A stretch of DNA of 20,746 nt from TWA4 sp051879215 (GTDB taxonomy: Bacteria; Bacillota; Clostridia; Lachnospirales; Lachnospiraceae). Positions within the stretch are counted from its first letter, which is position 1; each line of letters begins with the position of its first letter. Positions 6,647 through 12,795 of the stretch are shown here, in pieces. Where the stretch lies: assembly GCA_051879215.1 (NCBI GenBank), contig JBJELP010000014.1, forward strand, positions 1-20,746, read 5' to 3'. The notes beneath the pieces are model-generated. The model saw only the letters and a program-made list of their open reading frames with translations, searched no databases and was not told where the DNA came from. A program made the translations under genes and the position numbers.

Positions 6647-7114
6647 TCAGCGCCTGATAAATTTACGGATACGAAACCATGCATGAAAAATCCACTTTCT
6701 GACCGGGAACAAAAACATCCAGATGCGGAATAAAGCTTTCCATTTCAGATCATCACACACGATTTCTTTCCCATCACGGATGACCTTACACACCCTTGCA
6801 ATGATACAGTTGTATGGCATAAACGGATCCCTGTGACAGTTTCCATCGCCTGTCGTCTGAAAATATTCATCTTCCATCCGTGTGATACGGTGCAGGATAT
6901 ACTGTTCTTCCGTAACACGGAAGAGGATGATATCACCGACTCTTATATTTGTCCTGTCTGCTTTTTCTATGATTACCTGATCTCTTCCATGGCATATCAG
7001 CGGCCACATGCTCATCCCGGTCACGGTAAAGGAAGCCTGCCGGTTCTGTGCAAGCTGTTCGATAATTGCTGCAAACAAGATTCTGGAAGAAATAAATTTC
7101 TTTTCTTCTTTCAT
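6647..7114 (-). CDS. S26-family signal-peptidase-like protease of the RiPP cluster
   Basis: The 155-aa protein has the signal peptidase I fold signature. The nucleophile is Ser35 in TGMSMWPLI, followed by a VIIEKA strand and an RVGDIILFR segment. A general-base candidate is His75 in YILHRITRM, the Ser-His form known from SipW/ER-type enzymes rather than the Ser-Lys form. A TGDGNCHRDP box follows at 88-97. The expected N-terminal membrane anchor is absent; a hydrophobic stretch at about 129-145 in a basic C-terminus may bind the membrane. The start ATG has AAAGGA 11 nt upstream and the gene lies 8 bp after the kinase gene. By position it probably cleaves or exports the modified peptide. Host secretion signal processing seems less likely. 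Confidence 0.82.
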   Translation of the reverse strand: MKEEKKFISSRILFAAIIEQLAQNRQASFTVTGMSMWPLICHGRDQVIIEKADRTNIRVGDIILFRVTEEQYILHRITRMEDEYFQTTGDGNCHRDPFMPYNCIIARVCKVIRDGKEIVCDDLKWKALFRIWMFLFPVRKWIFHAWFRIRKFIRR

Positions 7115-7122
7115 ATATACAT

Positions 7123-8019
7123 CTATCCTTTATACAATTTCTGGTACAATACTTCCACTGCATCTGTATCTGGGCGGCAACTGAGACAGTATACTGGAAC
7201 ATCGTTCAGCAATGCATTTAACAGATCAATAGCCGTTTCAGACAACTTTCTGTTCCAGACAGGAAATTGCAGATGAGGAAAAACAGCGCCAAAAGCCTGA
7301 ATTCCGCTCAACTTCACCACAGAGTTTTCTTCAGAACGTTTCAACACTACAAGCGCTTTTAAAGGTGCACGGCGGTTTATCTGCTCTCCGCTCGTTCCGG
7401 ACCATGGAGTACCATAAGCGGTCCAAACCTTTCCTTCCCTTCCAATGACTGCCCGGTCTCCGTTCAATATCAATGCATTTTTATGATCCCTCCACAAACG
7501 GGCATGAGTTGTTTTGCCGGTTCCTGATGGCGCACAGACCGCGAAAGCTTGTTCTTCATACTCTAACAAAGCAGCATGAAATGTAAGAAGGTCATGTTTT
7601 AGAAAAATACCAGGCATCATCTGGGCGAGATTCTCAAAAGCGGTATAGCCCCTTGTATGAGTGATGTCTCCTAATAAATTAATAGAATCCCAATCTTCGT
7701 TTATACTGAATCGGAGATATACTTTATTTTCTGCTATTCTTATGAAATCCCAAAGCAACCCTTTTGTATCATCAAGGTAAATACGCTGTTCAAAAAAACC
7801 CGCCTGTTTTGCATGCAAAACAGGCAAAACAGGCAAAACAGACGGCAAAAGTTTCTCTGTTCTTTCATATCTGATTTCAATAATGATATTTGAGTCAGAA
7901 CGTGAAACAGAATTTTTCTTCCAGGGGTCTAATTTCCATTTCCAAAATATTCCAAAAATATTTTCCGGAAAGCTAATAAAACGAAAACATATCCCGGCGA
8001 TTGTCACATCAAACTGCAT
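7123..8019 (-). CDS. HPr-kinase-like P-loop protein of the RiPP cluster
   Basis: The 298-aa protein has a P-loop at 162-171 (CAPSGTGKTT) followed by HARLW, then LNGDRAVI (Asp188) and YGTPWSGTSGE. This is the arrangement of HPr kinase/PEP-carboxykinase-like ATP-binding proteins. The N-terminal 140 residues are variable, with His148 in LLTFHAALLE preceding the kinase core. Related kinases are known from RiPP clusters, including lasso-peptide clusters where they phosphorylate the peptide. The substrate here is unknown, and Ser/Thr phosphorylation of the neighbouring precursor is inference. It begins 4 bp after the precursor stop, with no strong ribosome binding site, so it is likely coupled. Residues about 60-72 are encoded by tandem 9-bp repeats and a palindrome. 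Confidence 0.8.
   Translation of the reverse strand: MQFDVTIAGICFRFISFPENIFGIFWKWKLDPWKKNSVSRSDSNIIIEIRYERTEKLLPSVLPVLPVLHAKQAGFFEQRIYLDDTKGLLWDFIRIAENKVYLRFSINEDWDSINLLGDITHTRGYTAFENLAQMMPGIFLKHDLLTFHAALLEYEEQAFAVCAPSGTGKTTHARLWRDHKNALILNGDRAVIGREGKVWTAYGTPWSGTSGEQINRRAPLKALVVLKRSEENSVVKLSGIQAFGAVFPHLQFPVWNRKLSETAIDLLNALLNDVPVYCLSCRPDTDAVEVLYQKLYKG
7792..7843 (-). repeat. 24-bp palindrome, tandem 9-mers and T-run inside the kinase gene
   Basis: A perfect 24-bp palindrome occupies 7802-7825 (half-site GCCTGTTTTGCA). It overlaps three tandem copies of AAAACAGGC/AAAACAGAC (7817-7843) that encode the VLPVLPVL stretch. On the minus strand, the transcribed sense, the hairpin is followed by GGG and then seven Ts (7798-7792), like an intrinsic terminator with a 3-nt spacer. 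It may attenuate the kinase and protease relative to the upstream genes. Confidence 0.55.
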
Positions 8020-8022
8020 ATC

Positions 8023-8364
8023 TTAACATGAGAAAGAAATATCTGGATCATAAGCCGCACCAGAAAATTCCTGTTTATCAGCGTTCATAGCCGCTTTGGC
8101 ATCTGCAATAGCTTGATCAATCACCTCTTGTGAAGGCCTTTCTCCATCATAATTTGGATTATCCTGATATTCCCATTTACACTGGTCTATCTTTGCACTG
8201 CAGTTTGCAGGAGTTATAATAGAGATCCATCCATCACCAGGAACGTCATAATAAAATTGTCCTCCAACACCAGCCGCAGCAGCAAGACACGGTCCATCTA
8301 TCCCGGCTACTGCCTGATCATTTCTTAAATCCCTAAAAATCATTTTCGGTTTTTCATACATCAT
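8023..8364 (-). CDS. Candidate RiPP precursor peptide (113 aa)
   Basis: The start at ATG 8364 is set by AGGAGG 7 nt upstream; it overlaps the maturase stop (ATGATG), and the longer frame upstream lacks a site. The leader-like N-terminus is MMYEKPKMIFRDLRNDQAVA. A small Gly/Ala-rich patch around Cys26 follows (GPCLAAAAGVGG). Then come an aromatic/Asp-rich section (QFYYDVPGDGW), Cys55 and Cys62, a helical acidic stretch (VIDQAIADAKAAMNADK) and a C-terminal Cys113 in SFSC. It has four cysteines in all. It shows no homology I recognise; the precursor call rests on its position between the radical SAM maturase and the kinase, its small size and its leader style. It is long for a RiPP precursor, so an accessory protein is the alternative. 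Confidence 0.68.
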   Translation of the reverse strand: MMYEKPKMIFRDLRNDQAVAGIDGPCLAAAAGVGGQFYYDVPGDGWISIITPANCSAKIDQCKWEYQDNPNYDGERPSQEVIDQAIADAKAAMNADKQEFSGAAYDPDISFSC

Positions 8365-9470
8365 TTTGTTTCCTCCTGAAATAATTGATATTGCTTTCTT
8401 GCTTTTGCCATCTGATAAATATAATCGGAACATCCATTAAAATCTCCTGTTTCGGCATATCGTGAACCATAACAGGATTGACATTCTTCCCTATAGGAAC
8501 ATCTGTCACATTTAATCTCTGAATTCGGAATTCGTACTGTAAATGGAAACGCCTCCCATGCGCTTTGAAAACCATTCTCCAAAACATCTGTATAAAATGC
8601 ACCTATCATCTGGCACGCAAGAAGTTTTCCATGATAGGTTACCGTATATTGTGTCATGCCTGCCTGACATCCAAACAGTGAATACTCCCTGTCTTTCCTG
8701 CCTGTCGAAACGATCCCCTTTTTCTTTTCCTTTCGGACTAACTTCTTAGGGTCGAACTCAGGACCAATGATTTGACAGATTTCTTTTTCCAGTCTGCATA
8801 TCTTCATCTTGACATCCTGTTCCGGTGGAATACGGCAGACATTCACATCTGCACAGGCGCCTCTCACCGCTTTATTGACAGGCGAAGCCTGTTTAACACC
8901 ATGTTTTACGCCAAATTTTTGTTTTGCCAGTTCATCAATCGCATACGCATCCTTAAAGTTATCTTGAATCAATGTCGTACGGAACTCCAGCACGGAGGGC
9001 AGAGTCTGTAATTGGCAGACTCCTTGCAGCATTTTATGATATGCTCCGGCATTTCCGCACACTTTTTCATATGTCTCCGGCGAGGCACCATAGATTGTGA
9101 CCCCGATCTTATGCGGCGGATACTTCCTTAATGTATCCATGATCTTTGGAGTAACCATCGTTGCATTCGTATATAATTCAATGATAAACCCCTGCTTATA
9201 GATCCCTTCCCAGATCTCACAAAAATCCGGTCTTATCATCGGCTCTCCGCCGGTAATCAAAAGGCTCAGAGCTCCTGCTTCTGCGGCCTGTCTTGCCATA
9301 TCAATCCACTGCTCAGTTGTCAGTTCTTTTGCCATCAGCTCCGGGTTTTCCCGGTCATCGTGGCGGAATAAACACATCTTGCAGTGAAGGTTACACCGGA
9401 CAGTCAGTTCAAACGTGCCGTTTACCGGGTTCCTTTTTGGCATTTCTGCCAGGATATTTTCTCTTCCCAT
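8361..9470 (-). CDS. Radical SAM/SPASM peptide maturase
   Basis: The 369-aa protein carries the radical SAM cluster motif Cys26-x3-Cys30-x2-Cys33 (RCNLHCKMC) and GGEP at 74-77. Its C-terminal SPASM region includes Cys residues in FGCQAGM and LLACQM, and a terminal block CDRC-x5-CQSC with one more Cys 14 residues on, which should hold auxiliary Fe-S clusters. Members of this family install C-S, C-C or C-O bonds in RiPP precursors. The presence of cysteines in the adjacent candidate precursor makes thioether formation plausible but not shown. It starts at ATG 9470, right after the PqqD stop (TAACATG), and its stop overlaps the precursor start, so it sits in a tightly coupled operon. Confidence 0.92.
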   Translation of the reverse strand: MGRENILAEMPKRNPVNGTFELTVRCNLHCKMCLFRHDDRENPELMAKELTTEQWIDMARQAAEAGALSLLITGGEPMIRPDFCEIWEGIYKQGFIIELYTNATMVTPKIMDTLRKYPPHKIGVTIYGASPETYEKVCGNAGAYHKMLQGVCQLQTLPSVLEFRTTLIQDNFKDAYAIDELAKQKFGVKHGVKQASPVNKAVRGACADVNVCRIPPEQDVKMKICRLEKEICQIIGPEFDPKKLVRKEKKKGIVSTGRKDREYSLFGCQAGMTQYTVTYHGKLLACQMIGAFYTDVLENGFQSAWEAFPFTVRIPNSEIKCDRCSYREECQSCYGSRYAETGDFNGCSDYIYQMAKARKQYQLFQEETK

Positions 9471-9471
9471 G

Positions 9472-9876
9472 TTACGACACCATCACCATCTTATGTTCCA
9501 GCAGTTCATTAAGGAAGTCCAGCACATCCTCTACTGCCTGTTCATGCGGAATCCCATATTTTTCTTCCAGTGTCTGTTCCAGTTCGTTCAGCTGGCAGGG
9601 TGTCTGCAGCTTTTCCCACAGATCCACGGCACTTGGATTGATCTCAATATAGCCGTTAAAATCAGCAATGTTAGCCCCTACAGAAATCAATACATCCGAG
9701 TCAGCTATTTTCCGGTAAATGTAATCCGGAGATGCCTGGTATTTCTTCTGGAACCGGTATCCTGCCTGCTCCAGTTTGATCTTCAGCTCAGCATCCGATA
9801 ACTGGTTCACGTCACCAAGCTCTTCCAGATCAACCGGGATAAAGGATATCTCCGGCGACTGCCATTTTTGTTTCAT
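9472..9876 (-). CDS. PqqD-like RiPP recognition protein
   Basis: The 134-aa protein ends in a PqqD/RRE-like domain (about residues 51-134): DYIYRKIADSDVLIS, the turn GYIEINPSAVDLWEKL, and helices ending LNELLEHKMVMVS. The first 50 residues form a separate charged extension. PqqD-like domains bind the precursor leader and present it to the radical SAM enzyme, encoded immediately downstream with a 1-bp gap. The start is ATG 9876 behind AGAGGTGAT. It is the first gene of the cluster, and a TTGACA-like -35 lies about 50 bp upstream without a matching strong -10. The candidate operator palindrome lies a further 55 bp or so upstream. Confidence 0.85.
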   Translation of the reverse strand: MKQKWQSPEISFIPVDLEELGDVNQLSDAELKIKLEQAGYRFQKKYQASPDYIYRKIADSDVLISVGANIADFNGYIEINPSAVDLWEKLQTPCQLNELEQTLEEKYGIPHEQAVEDVLDFLNELLEHKMVMVS

Positions 9877-9980
9877 TGCATATCACCTCTTTTCAAAAAA
9901 CAAAGCGCAAATGTCAACAGTTTCATAAATATGAGCTGTCATAAGTGGAAACTTTTTATGTAAAAAGAAACAGATAACTC

Positions 9981-9994
9981 AAATGGTACCATTT
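9981..9994. promoter_or_regulatory. 14-bp perfect palindrome upstream of the RiPP cluster
   Basis: AAATGGTACCATTT is a perfect palindrome just after the zinc-ribbon gene's stop and about 105 bp upstream of the PqqD start on the minus strand. It looks more like an operator than a terminator because only a 5-bp stem with a 4-nt loop could form. The regulator is not identified. Confidence 0.45.
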
Positions 9995-9996
9995 AC

Positions 9997-10344
9997 TTAA
10001 AACAACCAGGCAATCTCTCCAAGCGCCACCGCCATAAACCCGAAGAAGAGACCTGCAGTGGCAAGAAGAGCTCCTTTTTCTTTCTTTTTGGAAGCATCAA
10101 TCATGCCGTATATGGATATGCCAATACCAATAAATCCGGTAAGTGCTCCCGGAACGAAGATCATGGCAATCATACTGATGACTGCTCCCAGTATGCAGGC
10201 TGTATTATATGCGCCCTTCCCCTGCACGTTCATGCCTGCAGAACGCGTGCCGCTGCCTCCTGCTGTTTTTCCCTGTGCTGATCCACAATGCGGGCAAAAT
10301 GCGCTTGTTGAATCAATCTCTTTTCCACAATTTTCACAGAACAT
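9997..10344 (-). CDS. Zinc-ribbon membrane protein
   Basis: The 115-aa protein starts MFCENCGKEI and has a second Cys pair, FCPHCGSAQ, forming an N-terminal zinc ribbon. A Gly/Ser/Thr linker (30-40) precedes two hydrophobic segments (about 49-83 and 91-115). It begins 1 bp after the PrsW stop, behind AGGAGG. Such zinc-ribbon/TM proteins are common in Clostridia and their role is unknown. The partner PrsW gene upstream also begins with a zinc ribbon, so the two probably worked together before the PrsW gene was broken. Confidence 0.8.
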   Translation of the reverse strand: MFCENCGKEIDSTSAFCPHCGSAQGKTAGGSGTRSAGMNVQGKGAYNTACILGAVISMIAMIFVPGALTGFIGIGISIYGMIDASKKKEKGALLATAGLFFGFMAVALGEIAWLF

Positions 10345-10345
10345 C

Positions 10346-10826
10346 TCATTCTCCTCCTTCTGCCTGTTTTATCTTATCATTCAGCTGCTTTAATCCCAGA
10401 TTCAACAGAACAAGGATCACGATCCAGGCTATAGTAATCAGAATACCAAGTTTGGCATAGCTCAAAACGCCAATCGAAACAGGATCATCCCAATCCCATA
10501 CCGTATGCAGCGCAATACAGATCAGTGTCATGGAAAGGAATCTCTTATCCGTAAGGAATTTTACAGAGAAGCCTTCATCTCCCAGAACAGCCATGATCGC
10601 CGCACCTTCGATCGCAGCCCAGGCAACATGTCCGCCCGGCGCCAGAACAGCGCGCAGCATCGTAACAAACATCATGTGGTCAAAGCCATCTGCCATTGAG
10701 AATCCCCAGATGCTGATCGCTCCTGCAAGGAAATTGTTAAAGCTGTATCCTACAGATTCAAACACTGCAAAACCAGCACCGATCGCACCGCCTAAAAGCA
10801 TGCCGTTCAAAAATATCCACCGGGAT
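10346..10826 (-). pseudogene. PrsW-type membrane protease, C-terminal part (broken)
   Basis: The stretch from the IFLNGMLLGG segment to the stop at 10346 matches the C-terminal half of PrsW-family intramembrane proteases. It contains the FxxxE motif (FAVFE) and the HxxxD motif (HTVWD), with several membrane segments between. The part carrying the first motif (EExxxR/K) is missing. In its place at 10826 is transposon sequence on the opposite strand. The 15 or so residues upstream of IFLNGM in this frame are read from the junction or the transposon and are not PrsW. With motif 1 lost the protease cannot be functional. The N-terminal part survives at 11319-11822. Confidence 0.8.
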
Positions 10827-11169
10827 AGCCAACCGGTATGATATCGTATGCGTGGAGTCCCTGAACATGAAAGCAATGACCAACAAAGGTTTCGGCAACG
10901 GCAAGGCTACGCTGGATAACGGATACGGGATGTTTCTCGATATGCTGAAGTATAAGCTTCACGACAGAGGGAAGTTCCTTGTCAGGGTCGATAAGTGGTA
11001 CCCGTCAAGCCAGATCTGCCACTGCTGCGGAAGCAGGAATCCGGAAGTCAAAGACCTCAGGGTACGCAGATGGACCTGTCCGGACTGCGGCACCACGCAT
11101 GACCGTGATCACAACGCAGCCATCAATATCAAAAAGGAAGGACTCAGGCTCTTAAAAGAAGCAGCCTGA
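10825..11169 (+). pseudogene. tnpB: tnpB, 3' fragment of an IS200/IS605-type element
   Basis: The frame encodes the C-terminal 114 residues of a TnpB RNA-guided nuclease. It begins in IANRYDIVCVESLNMKAM, which holds the RuvC-II Glu region. It continues through the zinc finger with its Cys pairs CHCCGS and CPDCG, and ends with the RuvC-III Asp in DRDHNAAINI. The usual protein has about 370-400 residues, so roughly the first two thirds are gone. The start of the fragment coincides with the break in the PrsW gene, and there is no start codon or ribosome binding site, so it is not expressed as a working enzyme. Confidence 0.85.
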
Positions 11170-11318
11170 ATCACATAGACAGGTAGGCCGGGGACCGGCC
11201 AAACCCAGACGCCTATGGACACCATGTAAGACGCGGTTCATCTGTAAGATGGGCAGCGCAGTGGTGGATGAAGCAGGAAGCCCCCACTTCAAGCACAGCT
11301 AAGTGGCGGGTAGTTCAC
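11170..11318 (+). ncRNA. Right end and omega-RNA-like region of the transposon remnant
   Basis: After the tnpB stop come a GC-rich perfect hairpin, GGCCGG-GGA-CCGGCC (11186-11200), and a terminal hairpin, CCCCCACTT (11281-11289) with AAGTGGCGGG (11301-11310), followed by TAGTTCAC. This is the usual layout of the right end of IS605-type elements, where the region encodes the guide RNA scaffold. The guide would then be taken from the flanking PrsW sequence starting near 11319. With only a truncated tnpB it is probably inert here. Confidence 0.6.
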
Positions 11319-11822
11319 TTCGAACATGAATACCAGGATCATAAATGGCACGATCATGGATCCGACGAACATCAGTCCCGGTAATCCGTTTGAATTATGA
11401 AATGATGTGCATATGATATACAGCATCGCAAACGTCAGTGCCAGATATGCGCCGACTCTCAGAAATAACCAGGGATGAGGCCATTCTGTTGCAATATCCT
11501 GTATCTTCGGTGTCGTATTGGATGTCCCGCAGATGAACAGTTCTTCTGCTTCTTCCGGAGAATGCTTTTTAAGCATGTCCGTAAACAGATCCGCAAACTT
11601 CAGTTCAACATGTTCATCTCCTCCGGCCATCCGGCTTACCTTATCCGCAAAATCACCGATCTTCCCGGATATGTTTTCCTTCGAGAGCGATGCAGCCGTA
11701 AAGCCCTTCTGCCCCTGTTCGTTATCACTTTTCTTTTTCCCTGTTTCCGTGCCGCACTCCGGACATATGCTTACATTGTCATCAAGTTTGGTGCCACAAT
11801 TACAGCAATACATTTGCTTCAT
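11289..11822 (-). pseudogene. PrsW-type protease, N-terminal part (broken)
   Basis: The frame starts at ATG 11822 or 11813; the second is better spaced from GGGAAAGG, and the longer frame to 11882 lacks a site. It opens with a zinc ribbon (MYCCNCGTKL, then CPECGTETG), followed by a basic/Ser linker and helical region (FADLFTDMLKKHSPEEAEE). Two hydrophobic segments come next (LFLRVGAYLALTFAMLYIIC and LPGLMFVGSMIVPFMILVF), ending in FEVN. Zinc-ribbon PrsW proteins continue after FEVN, but here YPPLSCA and a stop are read from transposon right-end sequence. The C-terminal half is at 10346-10826. The protein as encoded would be a truncated two-TM fragment. Confidence 0.75.
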
Positions 11823-11935
11823 CCTTTCCCTTCGTTTCGCTTCTGTACACAGATATCTGCAGAGGCTGCCTTTCGGAAGCATGTCTTTCTGAACGTTTGC
11901 ATGTACATACCTAATATACCATTTTTTCTACTTTT

Positions 11936-12043
11936 TGCAATACATTTGGAGTCGTTTTTGTATTACAAATTAAATTGTTTTTAAATTGAATTATTTATGT
12001 ATTACATAAACGATTGCATACTTTCTTATTAACTTGCATTACT
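11936..12043. promoter_or_regulatory. Array of TGTATTACA-type operator palindromes
   Basis: Two perfect palindromes share the core TGTATTACA: TTTGTATTACAAA at 11957-11969 and TTTATGTATTACATAAA at 11994-12010. A third, near-perfect copy, TGCAATACA, is at 11936-11944 and a weaker TGCATTACT is at 12035-12043. They lie between the broken PrsW gene and the ribbon-helix-helix gene, so autoregulation by the downstream protein is the natural guess. A TATACT (-10-like) overlaps the last copy, but no clear -35 is seen. Confidence 0.6.
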
Positions 12044-12070
12044 ATACTTATTACAGGAGGTGGAATATTC

Positions 12071-12271
12071 ATGGCATTTAAAATCAAAACCGGTAAAAAA
12101 GAAACCGAATCCCGCAGCATCCGGTTTTCAGTCAACCTGATAGAACGGATCAACGAAGCCATCACAGGCAAGGACGTTTCTTTCTCCTCTTTTGTGCAGC
12201 AGGCTTGCGAATATGCCCTGGAGCATCTGGACGATACGGATGAACCCTTTGATGAAACGACAGAGAAATAA
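12071..12271 (+). CDS. Ribbon-helix-helix (Arc/CopG-like) DNA-binding protein
   Basis: The start at ATG 12071 is fixed by AGGAGGT upstream. The 66-aa protein has a basic N-terminus (MAFKIKTGKKETES), then a strand and two helices: RSIRFSVNLIERINEAI and SFSSFVQQACEYALEHL. This pattern is typical of ribbon-helix-helix proteins of the Arc/CopG/MetJ type, in which the strand (RSIRFSV) inserts in the major groove. The tail is acidic. It is a single-gene unit ended by a strong terminator. The palindrome array directly upstream is a likely own operator, which would make it an autoregulator; other targets are unknown. No antitoxin partner toxin gene is adjacent. Confidence 0.85.
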   Translation: MAFKIKTGKKETESRSIRFSVNLIERINEAITGKDVSFSSFVQQACEYALEHLDDTDEPFDETTEK

Positions 12272-12283
12272 GCAGCGATTCAG

Positions 12284-12311
12284 GAAAGCACTGCGGTGCT
12301 TTCTTTTTTTT
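12284..12311 (+). terminator. Terminator of the ribbon-helix-helix gene
   Basis: A perfect 8-bp stem, GAAAGCAC (12284-12291) with GTGCTTTC (12296-12303) around a TGCG loop, is followed by eight Ts. Confidence 0.9.
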
Positions 12312-12314
12312 GCA

Positions 12315-12352
12315 AAGAAAAAACGCCGGCACGCACAACACGCACCGACGCC
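12315..12352 (-). terminator. Terminator of the small 66-aa gene
   Basis: On the minus strand a GC-rich stem of 11 pairs with several G-U wobbles (within 12324-12350) is followed by TTTTTTCTTT. It faces the terminator of the ribbon-helix-helix gene. Confidence 0.75.
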
Positions 12353-12355
12353 ATT

Positions 12356-12556
12356 TTAAAAACAAACATGCTTTGATATTCTGCTATACGCAGCCAGGTA
12401 GATTTTCAATTCCCGCTCCGATAGACCAAGCTTTTCCTTCAGATCTTCATCTGCTAACTTCTCCCAATGCTTACACTGTATGACCTTCTGCAGCATTGGA
12501 TTATCCAGCTGTATCTGGGATGCCCTCCGTTTATCCCGAATATACTCTCTTATCAT
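12356..12556 (-). CDS. Small unknown protein (66 aa)
   Basis: The gene starts at ATG behind a strong GGAGG at 7 nt and is followed by its own terminator, which argues that this short frame is real. The protein is basic at the N-terminus (MIREYIRDKRRASQ) and then helical. EDLKEKLGLSERELKIYLAAYS could be a helix-turn-helix, though without a clear match. It has no membrane segment. I do not recognise the family. It converges with the ribbon-helix-helix gene. Confidence 0.65.
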   Translation of the reverse strand: MIREYIRDKRRASQIQLDNPMLQKVIQCKHWEKLADEDLKEKLGLSERELKIYLAAYSRISKHVCF

Positions 12557-12719
12557 GCCGTGTCCTCCTATATCCAGATGATTTTTATCGTCTTATACAG
12601 ATTAGTATACAACATCCTGTTTTCGTTTACTACAACAAATATCTCATTTTCTTCCGTCAGCTGCTCCAGAAAAATATGGCATAAACACAGCAATTCCAGT
12701 CCTGTTCCCATATGGCAAA

Positions 12720-12751
12720 AGTCCCAATGCAGATCGCTCTGCAAAGGGACT
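12720..12751 (-). terminator. Hairpin terminator after the transposase relic
   Basis: AGTCCC and GGGACT (12720-12725 with 12746-12751) enclose a second paired block, TGCAGA/TCTGCA, with a small internal loop. On the minus strand TTTTG follows. The T-run is short, so it is moderately strong. The remaining sequence at 12557-12719 shows nothing I can name. Confidence 0.5.
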
Positions 12752-12795
12752 CCCTTTTACTTGTTATTCAATTGTTCCATGTACTGATACACAAC

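Larger units (their letters stand above)
10825..11318 (+). mobile_element. Remnant of an IS200/IS605-type transposon inserted in a PrsW gene
   Basis: The remnant consists of the tnpB 3' part plus the right end. It interrupts a PrsW-like gene on the opposite strand. The left end and tnpA are missing, and a PrsW segment of perhaps 80-100 codons between the flanks is also absent. The event was therefore an insertion followed by deletion, or a deletion reaching into both. The right end is taken at the TTCAC after the terminal hairpin; the exact base is uncertain within about 8 bp. Confidence 0.75.

Noticed and set aside
9889..9930. TTGACA-like -35 box as a full promoter for the RiPP operon
   Set aside because: No acceptable -10 box lies 16-18 bp downstream, so it is not listed as a feature.
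10852..11169. A complete short zinc-finger protein
   Set aside because: It is the 3' end of tnpB: the frame continues upstream into TnpB sequence to about 10825 and there is no ribosome binding site at the apparent start.
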